A stretch of 64,000 bases of DNA, from the NCBI GenBank assembly GCA_035048815.1, contig JAUCBN010000036.1, forward strand, positions 9,496,001 to 9,560,000, in the 5' to 3' direction. The translations under genes were made by a program, and so were the position numbers. A model generated the notes under the pieces. That model did no database searches. It saw only the letters and a list, made by a program, of their open reading frames with translations, and was not told where the DNA came from. Positions 12,483-24,545 of this stretch are shown piece by piece; position 1 is the first letter of the stretch; every line of letters starts with the position of its first letter. The DNA comes from Abelmoschus esculentus. Lineage: Eukaryota > Streptophyta > Magnoliopsida > Malvales > Malvaceae.

Positions 12483-13709
12483 TGTAACACTCTCTTCCCG
12501 GCCTAGTATAGAGTAAGGTCGAAGAATGTTACAGTTGGAGGTTTCGGTGTACCAGTGACGTTTTCAGTAATTCAATTCGATTTACTTATCATTATTAATA
12601 TTAAGAATCTCCTCTATTTACTAAGAGAAACGTAATTACCTATGACGGTAAATTGTGATAACTGAGAGATAACTAATTACCTACGGCGATAATTAATGCT
12701 TCTACGAACAATCTAATTACCTACAAAGGTAATCTGGGGTCCCTAAAGGAAAAGTAATTACCTATAAAGGTAATTAGATTTTCTAACAGAAAGGTAATTA
12801 CCTATGGAGGAAATCAGGTTTGATCAACAGAGTGTATCGAAACACTTAGAAGCTATTTCGAAACACCTGACCTATCAGGTTTTAACTGGTATTTAATCGA
12901 TCTGACTTAGTAGATGGATCCTCAAATCTTATAAAATTTAACCAGCAACTTTCAATGAGCATAAACTATTAGTTCACATTTCAGAGCAATTTAAATCCAT
13001 TTACTAGGATTTTGACTTTTAGTTCACATTAGACATAGTTAACTATCTTTATTATTTTCCTTAGGGCTATTTTTTCAAGATACAAGCCTAGATATATTTT
13101 ATGCATAACTAACATATCAAAATACATGCTTATGACTTAACAAAATATATTGCCACTATTCTAGGAGTATTTAAAACATGATTTCATACTCTTGACTTTT
13201 GTAACTTGCCAAAAAGGGATCCAAATCTCCTCTTCAAACCTTAACATGAAAAATGCAGGGAAAATGAAGACATTAGCATACTTTGCCTAATGAGGTAGTC
13301 AATGACAACATCAATATATAGAATTCAAATATATAACATGCCCTTATATCATAAGTTCGAATTAGGTCAATGTTCATGATTCTTGATAATAGCTCAATGT
13401 TCAATGATTCATATACCATAATAATGAAATCAATAAGTCATTATAAACCCTTGGATCGATCAAGATAGTGGATACACGGATTTCCTATGCCTCTCCAATA
13501 CAATCAATGGTCTAACCCCTCCGCCTTGCCAAAATAACCAATACACAATCATCCCTCCGCCTCGCCAACATATAGGCCGTAGCCCAAGGACCATAGTCCA
13601 GCCGCACCAATGAGCTCATAAATCCTATGGCATTCCAATTGTATCCAATTTCCACTCGAATCCAATGTCCAATACAATTCAGATTCATAACAATTTTAAT
13701 GATGATATT
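12483..13709 (-). repeat. LTR of element E, left part
   Basis: This stretch begins TGTAACACTCTC on the forward strand next to the primer site, and is interrupted at 13709 by element F. The rest continues at 24546-26089 and ends GGGGATGTTACA, giving an LTR of about 2.77 kb. It holds an array of palindromic AATTACCTA..GGTAATT motifs (12632-12808) and two TTTCGAAACA-like motifs near 12835-12865. No gene is seen. Confidence 0.8.
12632..12808. repeat. Array of AATTACC...GGTAATT palindromes in LTR E
   Basis: Five units spaced about 35-40 bp each contain TAATTACCTA followed by GGTAA or a variant. The clearest, near 12753-12775, can form a hairpin with TAATTACC pairing to GGTAATTA. A related array, with TTTACC...GGTAA, lies in the other half of the same LTR. 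Confidence 0.65.
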
Positions 13710-14907
13710 TGTTAAGTGTTATAATTTAATGTTTTTAGTTCTCTTATTACTCATGGTTATTGCTTTATTTAAGCATTTAATTAGTTATAATTTCATATTT
13801 TCATGCATATTCATTAATTGTCACTTTATTTTCTTGTTTGGTTATTTTTAGTTATTTTTGATAGAAAAGATGCTGTTGTGGTTTATTTCTTTATTTGCAG
13901 AAGGAAATCCTTGATGAAGAGCTATCTATGGAAAGAAGATATGGAAAGATTGAAGGATCAAGTAAAGAAGGAAATATATATTAGAAAGGGAAATATTCTA
14001 ACTTGATTATTTCCATGTCTATATTATTCCTTTAACTTTGTTGACCGAAAATCTCCATAAAAGGAGGTTCTTGGCGTCCAAGAGAGAGGGCTGGAGAGAG
14101 AGAAGGCTGGAAAGAGAGATCGAAGAGGAAGCAAGTGACAATTGTTTTTCTTTGTCTCTTTTATTATTTTGAGTGATGAGAGGAATGTTATTTGGCAACT
14201 ATTGCCCAACCATAAACTAATTTTAGTTGGCTTGGGTTATTTCTATGTTATGAATATTTAGTTTGATTTTATTAAGTGTTTGGTGTGTTCTAAATTGAGG
14301 TTTATCTACTCTTGGCAATTAAACTTGTTTGCGAGAGAATCGGGAGAGGACTCGATAAACGATTTATTTATCCAGATCCGGGAGGATTGGATTTATGAAA
14401 CGAGTAGATATGGTTCGATCCAAGTGCGAAAGAACTAATCCGGCTTAGGGATAAGTGTAGGATTTCAACGGCTAAGAAAAGATATGCTTTGCCGAACCTC
14501 AAGGATAGTTACCCAACATTGCCCAAGAAATTCCCTCGTTGCCATTGCCCAAACAATCTACGAACTGATAACTCGGAGAAATGTCATAAGCAATCGATTA
14601 AGCCAAATTGCCTCGGTAGGTAGGGTGGTTCGAGTACCCATTCACGAAGATGAAATCATTTGACAGTCATTCATAATTCGGAATAACTCATCCTCGTTTC
14701 TAAATCTTTATTTCTACTATTTTATTTGCTTATTTATTGTTTCAGTTTATTTCAATACAACCTTCTAAACAAATTGTGTTTTTATTATTATAGTGCAAGA
14801 GATTAAATTCCAAAAGGCGCATCAATCCCTGTGGATTCAATACATTTATACTATAACTTGAACGTGTATACTTGCACGCAATCGTGGAGTACATTTACAT
14901 GCCAACA
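13710..14907 (+). repeat. 5' LTR of element F
   Basis: It runs from TGTTAAGTGTTATAATTTAA to ATGCCAACA and is 1198 bp long. It is paired with 23348-24545. A TATA-like CATAAAAGG lies near 14057. The small ORFs at 13627-14209 recur in the other LTR but carry no recognisable domain. Confidence 0.92.
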
Positions 14908-14913
14908 AGTTTT

Positions 14914-14931
14914 TGGCGTCGTTGCCAGGGA
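14914..14931 (+). other. Primer binding site of element F
   Basis: TGGCGTCGTTGCCAGGGA lies six bases after the LTR end. It is close to the TGGCGCCGTTGCCGGGGA site known in Athila/Tat elements, generally assigned to tRNA-Asp. The assignment follows from that family knowledge. Confidence 0.85.
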
Positions 14932-15032
14932 TTGGCAATAGTGACTTTGCTTTTAGTTTCTTGCTTTTTATTTTAAGTTTTTAATTATTTTTTGGATTCA
15001 AAGAATTTACAAATTTGGTTTTGTTGTTGTGT

Positions 15033-16670
15033 ATGACCAGGGTAAGACCATCATCAGAAGAGAATTCATTTGAACCCGAAATTGAACAAGTATTTCGTAG
15101 GAGGAGACGTGAACAAAGAGCAACAATGACAGATCCTGTTCCTCTTATCGGTAATCAACATGTCGCGGCAATGGGTGATAACATAGATGGGCAACAACCA
15201 ATTCGTATAGAATAAAGATCCATTAAAGATTATTTGGAGGAAGATCTCAACGTATTAAATTCAGGAGTTATTGCACCTGAAATTGAAGTGGCACATTTTG
15301 AGTTGAAGTCAATAATGTTTAGTATGATCAATACGATTGGCCAATTCAGCGGATCGGTAATTGAAGACGCTCGACAACATCTCAAGTCTTTTTTTGAGAT
15401 ATGCAATTCATTCAAGATTCAGGGAGTTCACGAGGATATTTTAAGATTAAAACTATTCCCATATTCATTATAAGATAGAGCAAAAACATGGTTCAATAGT
15501 ATTACATCCGGTTCTATAGGAACTTGGACGGAATTATGTCGTAATTTTATTGCTCGATTTAGTTCTACAAGCTTAACTGATAGATTACGTAACGAAATCG
15601 CTTCTTTTCTACAGGGTGATGACGAGGAGATGTACGAAGCATGGGAACGATATAGAGAACTCTTATGCAAATGTCTCATGCATGGATTTGCATTATAGAC
15701 ACAAGTGACGATATTCTACAATGTTGTGAACATGCCCACTAGGATGATGTTAGCTGCCTCGACAAATGGTGTATTCTTAGAAAAATCGGTAGAAGAAGAA
15801 ATGGAAATCTTGAATAGCATGGCAAAGAATGATTACCAATTCCCTAATGCTAGACGAGGAGGAATTAGATAGAACAACGCTGAAAATGATACATCGGGTG
15901 CAATTGCTTCACAATTGGCTACCCTAACGAATTTGGTTATGAATATGCAGCGTCCAAGTAACATGAAGGAAATCAAGGTATCGAATTCTTTTTGTAATTT
16001 ATGTAATGGTGACCATGATTCTTCTGAGTGTTTGCAGAATCCAGAGTCGAGTTTTTACGTGGGGAATTATAATCGGAAAAATGCAATGTCAAATACCTAT
16101 AATCTGGTCTGGAAGAATTATTCTAATTTTTCTTGGAGCAACCCGAATAATTCTCTCAATCAGGGAAGTTTGGGCACACAAGTATCGAGATTTCAACAAA
16201 ATATGCCTCGGCAACAGTTGCTACAGCAACCGACATAGCCTAGTTCTTTGGAAGATAGACTTGATGCTTTCATGACAAGAACTGAATCTATAATTGTCGA
16301 TAATGAGAAGAAAACTAATGCTTTTATGAACATGACTGAAGCTTTCATGAACAAGAGGGAGATGTAGTTGAAAAATCATGAAGCAACGCTCAAAGCTTTA
16401 GAGACGCAATTGGGCCAATTTGCACAAAATGTGAACACAAGACCATCGGGCGGTTTACCTAGCAACACTGAGATTACCAAAGGAATTGGCCATGAGCAAT
16501 GTAAGGTAATCACTACTCGAAGTGGATTAAGGATTAATGATGAATCTGTGCAGGAAAACGAACCTCTAGTGAAGCTGAAACCAAAACAAAAAGATGATGA
16601 AAAGGAGGAACGGAAAATGCCGCGGCAAGCCCTGATGCCTTGGCATTACCCTCTCTTAAATTCCCAATGA
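15033..16670 (+). pseudogene. Degenerate gag of element F
   Basis: One frame holds the whole gene from MTRVRPSSEE (an ATG at 15015 is also possible) to about 16670. It includes the plant retrotransposon gag domain (DARQHLKSFFEICNSFK, near 15370; KTWFNSITSGSIGTW, near 15490), a CNLCNGDHDSSEC zinc-knuckle-like motif (15993-16031), and the GQFAQNVNTRP region usual before Athila protease. In-frame stops lie at about 15213, 15471, 15699, 15870, 16236 and 16365. A frameshift near 16640 passes reading to the protease frame. It is not functional. Confidence 0.85.
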
Positions 16671-17509
16671 ATGAGAAGATTGAAGATATCCAATTGCCAC
16701 CACCTTTTCCACAGAGGCTTCGACGGCAGAAACAAGAATATCGATTCAAGAAGTTTTTGGATATTCTAAAACAAGTGCATATCAATTTGCCGTTGGTAGA
16801 AGCGATAGAGCAGATGTCAAATTATGCAAAATTTCTCAAAGATATTATTTCTAAGAGAACGAGGTTAGGCGAATTTGAAACTATTGCTATGATGGAGGGA
16901 TGTATGGCCATGTTGCACAACAAGATGCCACCTAAGTTAAAAGATCCAAGTAGTTTCACAATTCCATGTTCAATCGGAAATCACTATGCAGGGAAAGCAT
17001 TATGCGATCTTGGGGCGAGTATCAATCTTATGCCGAAATCGGTCTTCGAACGATTAGGAATTGGCAAGACTAAACCCACCACAATAATGTTACAGCTTGC
17101 CGATAGATCTTATGTGCATCCAGAAGGGAAAATTGAAGGCATATTGGTAAGGGTTGATAAGTTAATTTTTCCTGTTGATTTTATTGTTTTGGATTGTGAA
17201 ACAGATGAACGTGCACCCATCATTCTTGGGAGACCGTTTTTAGCAACGGGGAGGACGTTGATTGATGTTGAAAAAGGAGAACTGACGATTGAGTCAATGA
17301 TCAGCAAGTCAAGCTCAACGTTTTTCGTACTCTTAAGCATGTGGATGATCCGGAGGAATACAAGATCATCCAAACAACTACCGAATTCAATTTTGGAGTT
17401 GAAGATGGTATCCTTGAAAATTGCCTCGGCAATTCCATTGCCAAACCTGAAGAACATGAAGAACTTGTTGAACCAAGGGATGAAGAACAACCTGAAGCCA
17501 ATAGGATAG
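16640..17509 (+). pseudogene. Aspartic protease region of element F
   Basis: Open for 289 codons. It starts with the conserved Athila gag-protease linker (QLPPPFPQRLRRQKQEYRFK, LDILKQVHINLPLVEAIEQM). It carries the protease active site ALCDLGASINLMP near 17005, the ADRSYVHPEGKIEGILV strand and the terminal ILGRPFLATG motif (near 17225). The D-L-G-A active site is the normal form for this family, so the domain itself looks intact. It is separated from gag and RT by frameshifts. Confidence 0.85.
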
Positions 17510-19494
17510 TGAGTTGGCCCGGTAAGTTATTCGAACCAGTTGATTATTCAGGTAAGGGAGGTAAGATCTCAAAACCATCCATTGAGGAACCTCCAACTCT
17601 AGAACTAAAACCATTGCCAGGGAAATTGAAATATGCTTTTTTGGGAAATAACGATTCATTGCCTGTTATAATTTCTTTTAAGTTGCAGCCACGGCAAGAA
17701 GAGCAATTGATCGACATGTTGAAAAGAAATAAGAGAGCTTTGGGATAGACGATTGCTGACTTAAAAAGAATTAGTTCGGCAATGTGTATGCAAAAAATCA
17801 TTTTTGAAGAAGATCATAAGCCATCAATTAAGGAGCAAAGGAGACTTAATCTAGCTATGAAGGAGGTCGTTATAAAGGAAATCATCAAATATCTTGATGC
17901 CGGTATTATATACCCTATCTCCGATAGTACATGGGTAAGTCCGGTACATTATGTGCCGAAGAAGGGAGGTATGAATGTGGTAAGCAATGAAAATAATGAA
18001 CTGATTCCAACTAGAACTATTACAGGTTGGAGAGTTTGCATTGATTACTGTAAGTTAAACAAAGCCACTAAAAATGATCATTTTCCTTTGCCCTTTATTG
18101 ATCAGATGCTTGATCGTTTGGTAGGAAAACCATTTTATTGTTTTCTTGATGGATACTCAAGGTAAAAACAGATTGCCATAACACCAAGTGATCAGGAGAA
18201 GACGATATTCACTTGTCCATATGGAACGTATGCGTTCAGGAGAATGTCGTTTGGTTTATGCAATGCACCGACAACCTTTCAAAGGTGTATGATGGCTATT
18301 TTTTCGGATATGGTGGAAGACTTTTTAGAAATTTTCTTAGATGATTTTTCTGTCTTTGGAGACAATTTTGAAAATTGCCTCGGCAATTTAGAAAAAGTTT
18401 TGACAAGATGTGAAGAATCGGATTTAGTTATCAATTGGGAGAATGCCATTTTATGGTGGACAAAGGAATTGTTCTCAGTCACAAGATTTCAATCCAAGGG
18501 AATTGAAGTTGATCGGGCAAAGGTGGAGGTTATAGAGAGATTGCCACCACCAACCACAACCAAAGGAATTCGAAGCTTTCTTGGGCATGCAGATTTTTTT
18601 CGAAGGTTTGTTCATAATTTTTTAAAGATTTCTAAACCTTTGTGTAATTTGCTTGAGCAGGATAAAACTTTTGACTTTGACGAATCATCTAACACAGCAT
18701 TTCAAAATTTGAAGAAGCAACTTGCCTCGGCACCCATTGTTGTACCACTTGATTGGTCTTTACCATTCGAAATAATGTGTGATGTAAGTGACTTTGTCGT
18801 AGGTACAGTTTTAGGCCAAAGGAAAGGTAATATCTTTCATGTGATTTACTATGCCAGTAAAACCCTTAATGATGCCCAATTAAACTACACAACCACAAAA
18901 AAGGAATTACTGGAAGTAGTGTTTGCATTTGATAAATTTCGTTCCTATTTAATTGGTACTAAGGTAATTGTCCATACTGATCACTAAGCAATTAAATACT
19001 TGATTGCTAAGAAAGATGCCAAACCTCGTCTAATTCGTTGGATTTTGCTTTTGCAAGAATTTGACGTTGAGATTAAGGATAGGAAAGGAACAGAAAATCA
19101 GGTGGCCGATCATTTGTCAAGGTTGGAAGAAGGAAACGGCGAAGATAATCCATGGGAGATTGATGATGCGTTTCCAGATGAAAAATTAATGATTGCCCAT
19201 TTTGTGAATTTTTTAGTTAGCTGTGTTATACCTTATGATCTTTCTTATCATGGAAAGAAGCAGTGTCTACATAATGTTAAGCATTATTATTGGGACAAGC
19301 CTCTTTTGTTTAAGCAATGTGCAGAGCAGGTTATTCGAAGATGTGTTCCAGAGGAAGAACAACAAAATGTGCTTCAGCAATGTCATTCTTCGCCTTATGG
19401 AGGATATTTTGGTGGAACACGAATAGTTTCTAAAGTGTTACAATCTGGATTGTATTGGCCCACACTTTATAAAGATGCCCATAAATTTTACACG
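17341..19494 (+). pseudogene. Reverse transcriptase and RNase H of element F
   Basis: One frame with four stops (17746, 18163, 18985 and the terminal one). The reverse transcriptase shows SPVHYVPKKGG, WRVCIDYCKLNKATKNDHFP, MSFGLCNAPTTFQRCM and the catalytic FLDD at 18334-18345. The usual DGYSGYNQI motif is broken by a stop at 18163. RNase H follows with PFEIMCDVSDFVVGTVLGQ and HTDH (stop directly after it), then the connection domain with VADHLSRLE near 19100. This element type copies its RNA into DNA with these domains. Stops make the copy inactive. Confidence 0.88.
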
Positions 19495-20467
19495 TAATGT
19501 GATCGTTGTCAAAGGACGGGAAATATTTCTAAAAGACATGAGATCCCACTCCAAATATCCTAGAAGTCGAATTGTTCGACGTGTGGGGCATAGATTTCAT
19601 GGGACCTTTCCCATCTTCTTTTGGTAATGTTTATATTTTACTTGTTGTAGACTATGTTTCTAAATGGGTTGAAGCTGCAGCTTGTTAGAAAGATGATGCC
19701 AAGACTGTTCGAAAATTTCTTCACAAGAATATTTTTACACGGTTTGGAATACCGAGGACAATAATTAGTGATGGTAATAAGCATTTTGATAATAAATTAA
19801 TTTCCAAAATGTTGTAGAACCTTGGAGTAATACAAAGAATTGCCACGGCATATCATCCTCAAACCAATGGGTAAGCAAAAATTTCTAACTTAGAATTAAA
19901 GAGCATCCTTGAGAAAGTGGTAAATCCTTCTAGGAAAGATTGGTCGCTTAGAATTAATGATGCGCTTTGGGCATATCGCACAGCATTTAAGAATCCTTTG
20001 GTCATGTCACCTTATCGACTCGTCTATGGAAAGTCATGCCATCTTCCGGTTGAAATTGAGCATAAGGCATTTTGGGCCACTAGAACAATGAACATGGATT
20101 GGGAGAGTGCTGGTCAAAAACGGTTGCTGGACCTGAACGAAATTGAGGAATTTCGTGCAATGACCTATGACAATGCAAAAATTTACAAGGAGAAAACTAA
20201 GCGTTGGCACAACAAAAATTGATGCCGCGACATTTTATGCTTGGGCAACCAGTTCTTTTTAATTCACGATTGAAGTTTTTTCCAAGAAAACTTAAATCCA
20301 AATGGTCCGGACCGTTTGAAGTTGTTAAGCCGTTTTCACATGGTACAGTGATAATCAAGTCCACAATTGATGGAAGAGAGTTTAAAGTCAATGGGCAAAG
20401 ATTGAAGCACTACACCCATGCCAATGTTGAAGAGGAAAAAGATAGGGTTACTTTAGAAGAAACATAA
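19495..20467 (+). pseudogene. Integrase of element F
   Basis: The N-terminal zinc region is shared with the preceding frame (CDRCQRTGNISKRHE at 19500). The core has DVWGIDFMGPFPSSFGN (about 19577), ISDGNKHF (about 19765) and TAYHPQTNG (about 19848), the last followed by a stop and a lost glutamate context. A long C-terminal part, YRTAFKNPLVMSPYRLVYGK, then a frameshift near 20205, ends at KHYTHANVEEEKDRVTLEET (stop 20465-20467). Several stops and at least two frameshifts are present. Confidence 0.85.
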
Positions 20468-21000
20468 TTGTGCTCTTCTTTAGTAATTTTTAATTTTCTT
20501 ACATTTTATTTGGATATTTTTTTTATTTTTGGTATTTTAATAATTTAGTTTTTACTTATTTCCTTTTATGAATAATTATTCTCTCATTATTTAAATAATT
20601 CTTGTTTTGATTTTTTTTTGAATTTTAGGAAGATATTAATCATGGAAGATTTAGTGGAGATTTAGAAAGATTTAAAGGAGGTTTAAATTTGAAGAAGTTG
20701 CTATATTTGAATCAAAAAGTCTTCCCCAAACCTTTCCATATTTTTTTCCACCGAAATCTTCCTCTTTCCCTATTCAGACCTAAAACACAAATTTTCCCTC
20801 TTTCCATCATAACCTCGCCGCCACCTTCACCCAATCACCATACTTTCCATTATTATTTTCCTTCTTGATTCCATAAACAATCTATACAAGCTCTTTTCTT
20901 TCCCAACAACCCATACACCCAAGCAAGTTATCTTCTTCATCTTTCTATTTTCTTTCATACTTCCAAGTTCTATTTTCCTAAAAATCTCAAACTTCTCTAC

Positions 21001-22423
21001 ATGGCAATGAAGATCAAAAAGGCTGCACATCCGAGTTCTTCATCCCAACCACCCTACCGAAGATTTGTATCGAAGAGATTGAAGACCGATTTAACAAGAA
21101 GTTTGTCAATCGGAAAGTGTGAAAAGAATAAGGTTTTGAATATGATATGTCATGCAAGGACTATGGGCTCGGTTCCGACATCTATGAGATTATCAAGGAT
21201 CACAAGTGGCAAATCTTTTGCCAGCAGAAAGAACCACCGAATGTCACGTGGGTAAGGGAATTTTATGCACATGTCACAAATCAAGATAACCCACTTGTTT
21301 TTGTTCGTGGAAAGGCAATTTTCTTAAATGTCGCAGCAATCAATAGCTTCTTTAGCATGCACATTAAGAGTGATGAACATCAACTTTTTGTCGACAAGTT
21401 GACAGGGGATAAAGCAGAAGAGGTATTGCGTGATCTCACTATTGAAGGCAGCAAGTGGAACACGGGATCAGTAAAAATAATAGTCAATCGAATTCTACTC
21501 AAACCTGAAGCGAAGCTGTGGAATAAGTTTATTCAAACTTGTTTATTGCCAACAACGCATAACTCGATAGTATCGTATAATCATTTATTTCTAATCCATT
21601 CTATTTTACAGAAACGTTCAATCAACGTAGGGCAAATCATTTATGACGAGATATATGCTCGCCGATAAAAAGATGTGGGAGCATTATTTTTTCCTTGTTT
21701 AATAACTCAGTTGTTTATGCAGGAAAAGGTGCCGCGTGAGACTACTGATGAGATATTATCCTTTTGGCTAGCATGGAACAAGAAACGTTGTTTGAAAGTA
21801 ATGGGAGAGGAGGAAGCAAAGGAGGAAGGACAAATGCTGAAGAAAGGTATGCCATCTGCGAGTGCCCAGGCAACGAAAATTGCCTCGGTAGGTCCTGATG
21901 CCCCTGCACTTGGAGAGGTCATCCTATCAGAAATTAAGGAGCAAGTTGCTGATATGTTACACCAATCAAATAACAATTGGCTCAAATGGAGGATGAGCAA
22001 CTACACTTTATGCAGTTCATGAAGGAGCACACTTATGCTATGCATCAGGTGATCCTAGAGAAATTTCCAGAATGCTCTGTTTCGTTCCCAGTATTTCCTG
22101 CAAATTTGGTTGCCATGGCAACCACTCTTGCCATGGCAACTACTCCTGCATCAGCAAGCACTCCTGTCAAGGCAACTAAAATTGTCAAGGCATCTTCCCC
22201 TGTTCCAGCCACTAATGATACCATGAATATTGACGTTCTCGACAAAGGGAAGAAACCACTAGAAGAACACAGCTACATGGATTCGTTGCAGAGTTTCAAG
22301 GATTCTGATGATACAATTTCAAAACCAATGATATCTCCACCCATAGAGCAAAAGAAATCAAAGCGGAAGGCCCATATCATTGCCGAGATGGACAAGGAGA
22401 GTCCCTTTAGCGATGAGGAGTAA
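21001..22423 (+). pseudogene. Env-like / putative plant transposon ORF downstream of pol, element F
   Basis: Three overlapping open stretches (21001-21255, 21147-21668, 21675-22423) cover the extra ORF that Athila-type elements carry after integrase. It matches the 'putative plant transposon protein' type, with VTWVREFYAHV, VRGKAIFLNVAAINSFF and LLPTTHNSIVSYNHLFLIHSIL. The second half is low-complexity and lysine/alanine-rich. No signal peptide or clear fusion peptide is visible, so 'env-like' rests on position rather than sequence. A stop at 21666 and frameshifts near 21150 and 21980 break it. Its role in the element is unknown. Confidence 0.7.
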
Positions 22424-22564
22424 CGGGAAAAGGTTTCAGTTCCATCAGCAGTACGAACTCAACCACCACGATCAGGAAAGAAAGCAAAATTGATGGCTAC
22501 AAGGAAGTTGAATCTTAAAAGTGACAATTAGTTCATTTTCATATTTTTTTATTTCTTTTTGCAT

Positions 22565-22602
22565 GCATTGGGGACAATGCCCGTCTCGAGTTTAGGGGGG
22601 TG
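22565..22602 (+). other. Hairpin plus internal polypurine-like tract, element F
   Basis: GCATTG-GGGA-CAATGC (22565-22580) is a 6-bp stem with a 4-base loop. It is followed after seven bases by GAGTTTAGGGGGGTG (22588-22602), nearly the same as the terminal polypurine tract GAGTTTGGGGGTG at 23335. The same pair occurs in element G at 26361-26396. Confidence 0.65.
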
Positions 22603-22936
22603 TTCAGCTTTAGTCAATCATATTAGTTGCATTCATCATCCTTCATGTTGCATATAGTTGCATATATTAGTTGCCAGGAATTTCAATTTGATATACTTGT
22701 TTTAAATTTGATGGATAACCAATGATGAGATTATGTCATTTGCACTTAATTGAACTTAACTTTAGTTTTAGATTTGCATATGAAGAATTTAGAATTTCAC
22801 TATGATGCTGAATCGTTTTACACGGTTGTGACTTGTTGATTGATAGAAACTTTGTGATTTTAGGTTGTTAGAATCTTGGGCAATTATCTAAAAAAAGAAC
22901 AAAAGAAAAGAAAAGAAGAAGATAAACAATATCACT

Positions 22937-23065
22937 CTATAGGTGCTCGAAACCGGCTCTAGTTGATGTGCGTCAATGAATCGCTAGAGGTGCCCGAAAA
23001 CTGGCTCTAGTTGATAACTTTGAGAGAATTGCTTAAATACTATAGGTGCCCAAAACCGGCTCTAG
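22937..23065 (+). repeat. Three bulged-hairpin repeats in the 3' UTR of element F
   Basis: Copies lie at 22937-22962, 22984-23010 and 23040-23065. Each has the form CTAGAG..GCC, a loop of about eight bases, then GGCTCTAG. The ends can pair (CTAGA with TCTAG, GCC with GGC), leaving a small bulge. Element G has three diverged copies at the matching place. Confidence 0.7.
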
Positions 23066-23313
23066 TAAGATTAATGTCAGACAATTTTTGTTAAAACTTT
23101 TTTTGTCACATAGAATCTTGAATATTAATTTGTTCATAACCACACACATACTTCATTACGAGCATTATAGTTTGACTCTAGAAGATTTCTTTGCATTTTG
23201 AAGAACTTTAAGGTGATCATACTTTGTGCCCCGGTTCTGAGGTTGGAAGTTAAACTTTGAAGCATGTGTTTGAAGATTAAATGCCTTGGCAATTAATTGT
23301 AGGTTTGCATTTA

Positions 23314-23347
23314 CTTGAGGACAAGCAACAACTTGAGTTTGGGGGTG
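23314..23347 (+). other. Hairpin and polypurine tract before the 3' LTR of element F
   Basis: CTTGAGGACAAG (23314-23325) is a 4-bp stem with loop AGGA. The purine tract GAGTTTGGGGGTG (23335-23347) then abuts the LTR at 23348. It should prime plus-strand synthesis. The same arrangement is seen in element G at 27127-27160. Confidence 0.8.
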
Positions 23348-24545
23348 TGTTAAGTGTTATAATTTAATGTTTTTAGTTCCCTTATTACTCATGGTTATTG
23401 CTTTATTTAAGCATTTAATTAGTTATAATTTCATATTTTCATGCATATTCATTAATTGTCACTTTATTTTCTTGTTTGGTTATTTTTGGTTATTTTTGAT
23501 AGAAAAGATATTGTTGTAGTTTATTTCTTTATTTGCAGAAGGAAATCCTTGATAAAGAGCTATCTATGGAAAGAAGATATGGAAAGATTGAAGCATCAAG
23601 CAAAGAAAGAAATATATATTAGAAAGGAAAATATTATAACTTGATTATTTTCATGTCTATATTATTCCTTTAACTTTTTTGACCGAAAATCTCCATAAAA
23701 GGAGGTGCTTGGCGTCCAAGAGAGAGGGTTGGAGAGAGAGAAGGCTGGAGAGAGAGATCGAAGAGGAAGCAAGTGACAGTTGTTTTTCTTTGTCTCTTTT
23801 ATTATTTTGATTGATGAGAGGAATATTATTTGGCAACTATTGCCCATCCATGAACTAATTTTAGTTTGCTTGGGTCATTTCTATGTTATGAATATTTAGT
23901 TTGATTTTATTAAGTGTTTGGTGTGTTTTAAATTAGGGTTTATCTACTCTTGGCAATTAAACTTGTTTGTGAGAAAATCGGGAGATGACTCGATAAACGA
24001 TTTATTTATCTAGATTCGAGAGGATTAGATTCATAAAACGAGTAGATATGGTTCGATCCAAGTGCGAAAGAACTAATTCGGCTTAGGGATAAGTGTAGGA
24101 TTTCAACGGCTAAGAAAATCTACGCTTTGCCAAACCTCAAGGATAGTTGCCTAACATTGCACAGGCAATTCCCTCGTCGCCATTGCCCCAAAAATCTAAG
24201 AAATGACAACTCGAAGAAATGCCATAAGCAATCGATTGAGCCCAATTGCCTCGACAAGTAGGGTGGTGCGAGTACCCATTCACGAAGACGAAATCATTCG
24301 ACAGTCATTCATAATTCGGAATAACCCAGCCTCGTTTCTCAATCTTTATTTCTACTATTTTATTTGCTGATTTATTGTTTCAGTTTATTTTAATACAACC
24401 TTCTAAACAAATTATGTTTTTACTATTACAGTGCAAGAGATTAAATTCTAAAAGGCGCACCAATCCATGCGGATTTGATACATTTATACTATAACTTGAA
24501 TGTGTACACTTGCACGCAATCGCGGAGTACATTTATACGCCAACA
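23348..24545 (+). repeat. 3' LTR of element F
   Basis: 1198 bp, from TGTTAAGTG to ACGCCAACA, the same length as the 5' LTR. Differences are scattered substitutions, with no large gap seen. Confidence 0.92.

Larger units (their letters stand above)
13710..24545 (+). mobile_element. Athila-like LTR retrotransposon 'F', full length (10.8 kb)
   Basis: It has two LTRs of equal length (1198 bp), an Athila-type primer site, gag, protease, RT-RNaseH, integrase, an env-like ORF, a structured 3' untranslated region and a polypurine tract. It sits in the LTR of element E with target site duplication ATATT (13705-13709) / ATATC (24546-24550), one mismatch. About a dozen differences in the first 330 bp of the two LTRs (roughly 4% by eye) and many internal stops show it is not recent. 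Confidence 0.9.

Noticed and set aside
21001..22423. A true viral envelope gene in element F
   Set aside because: Position fits the 'env-like' ORF of Athila, but no signal peptide, cleavage site or membrane anchor is evident, so envelope function is not claimed.
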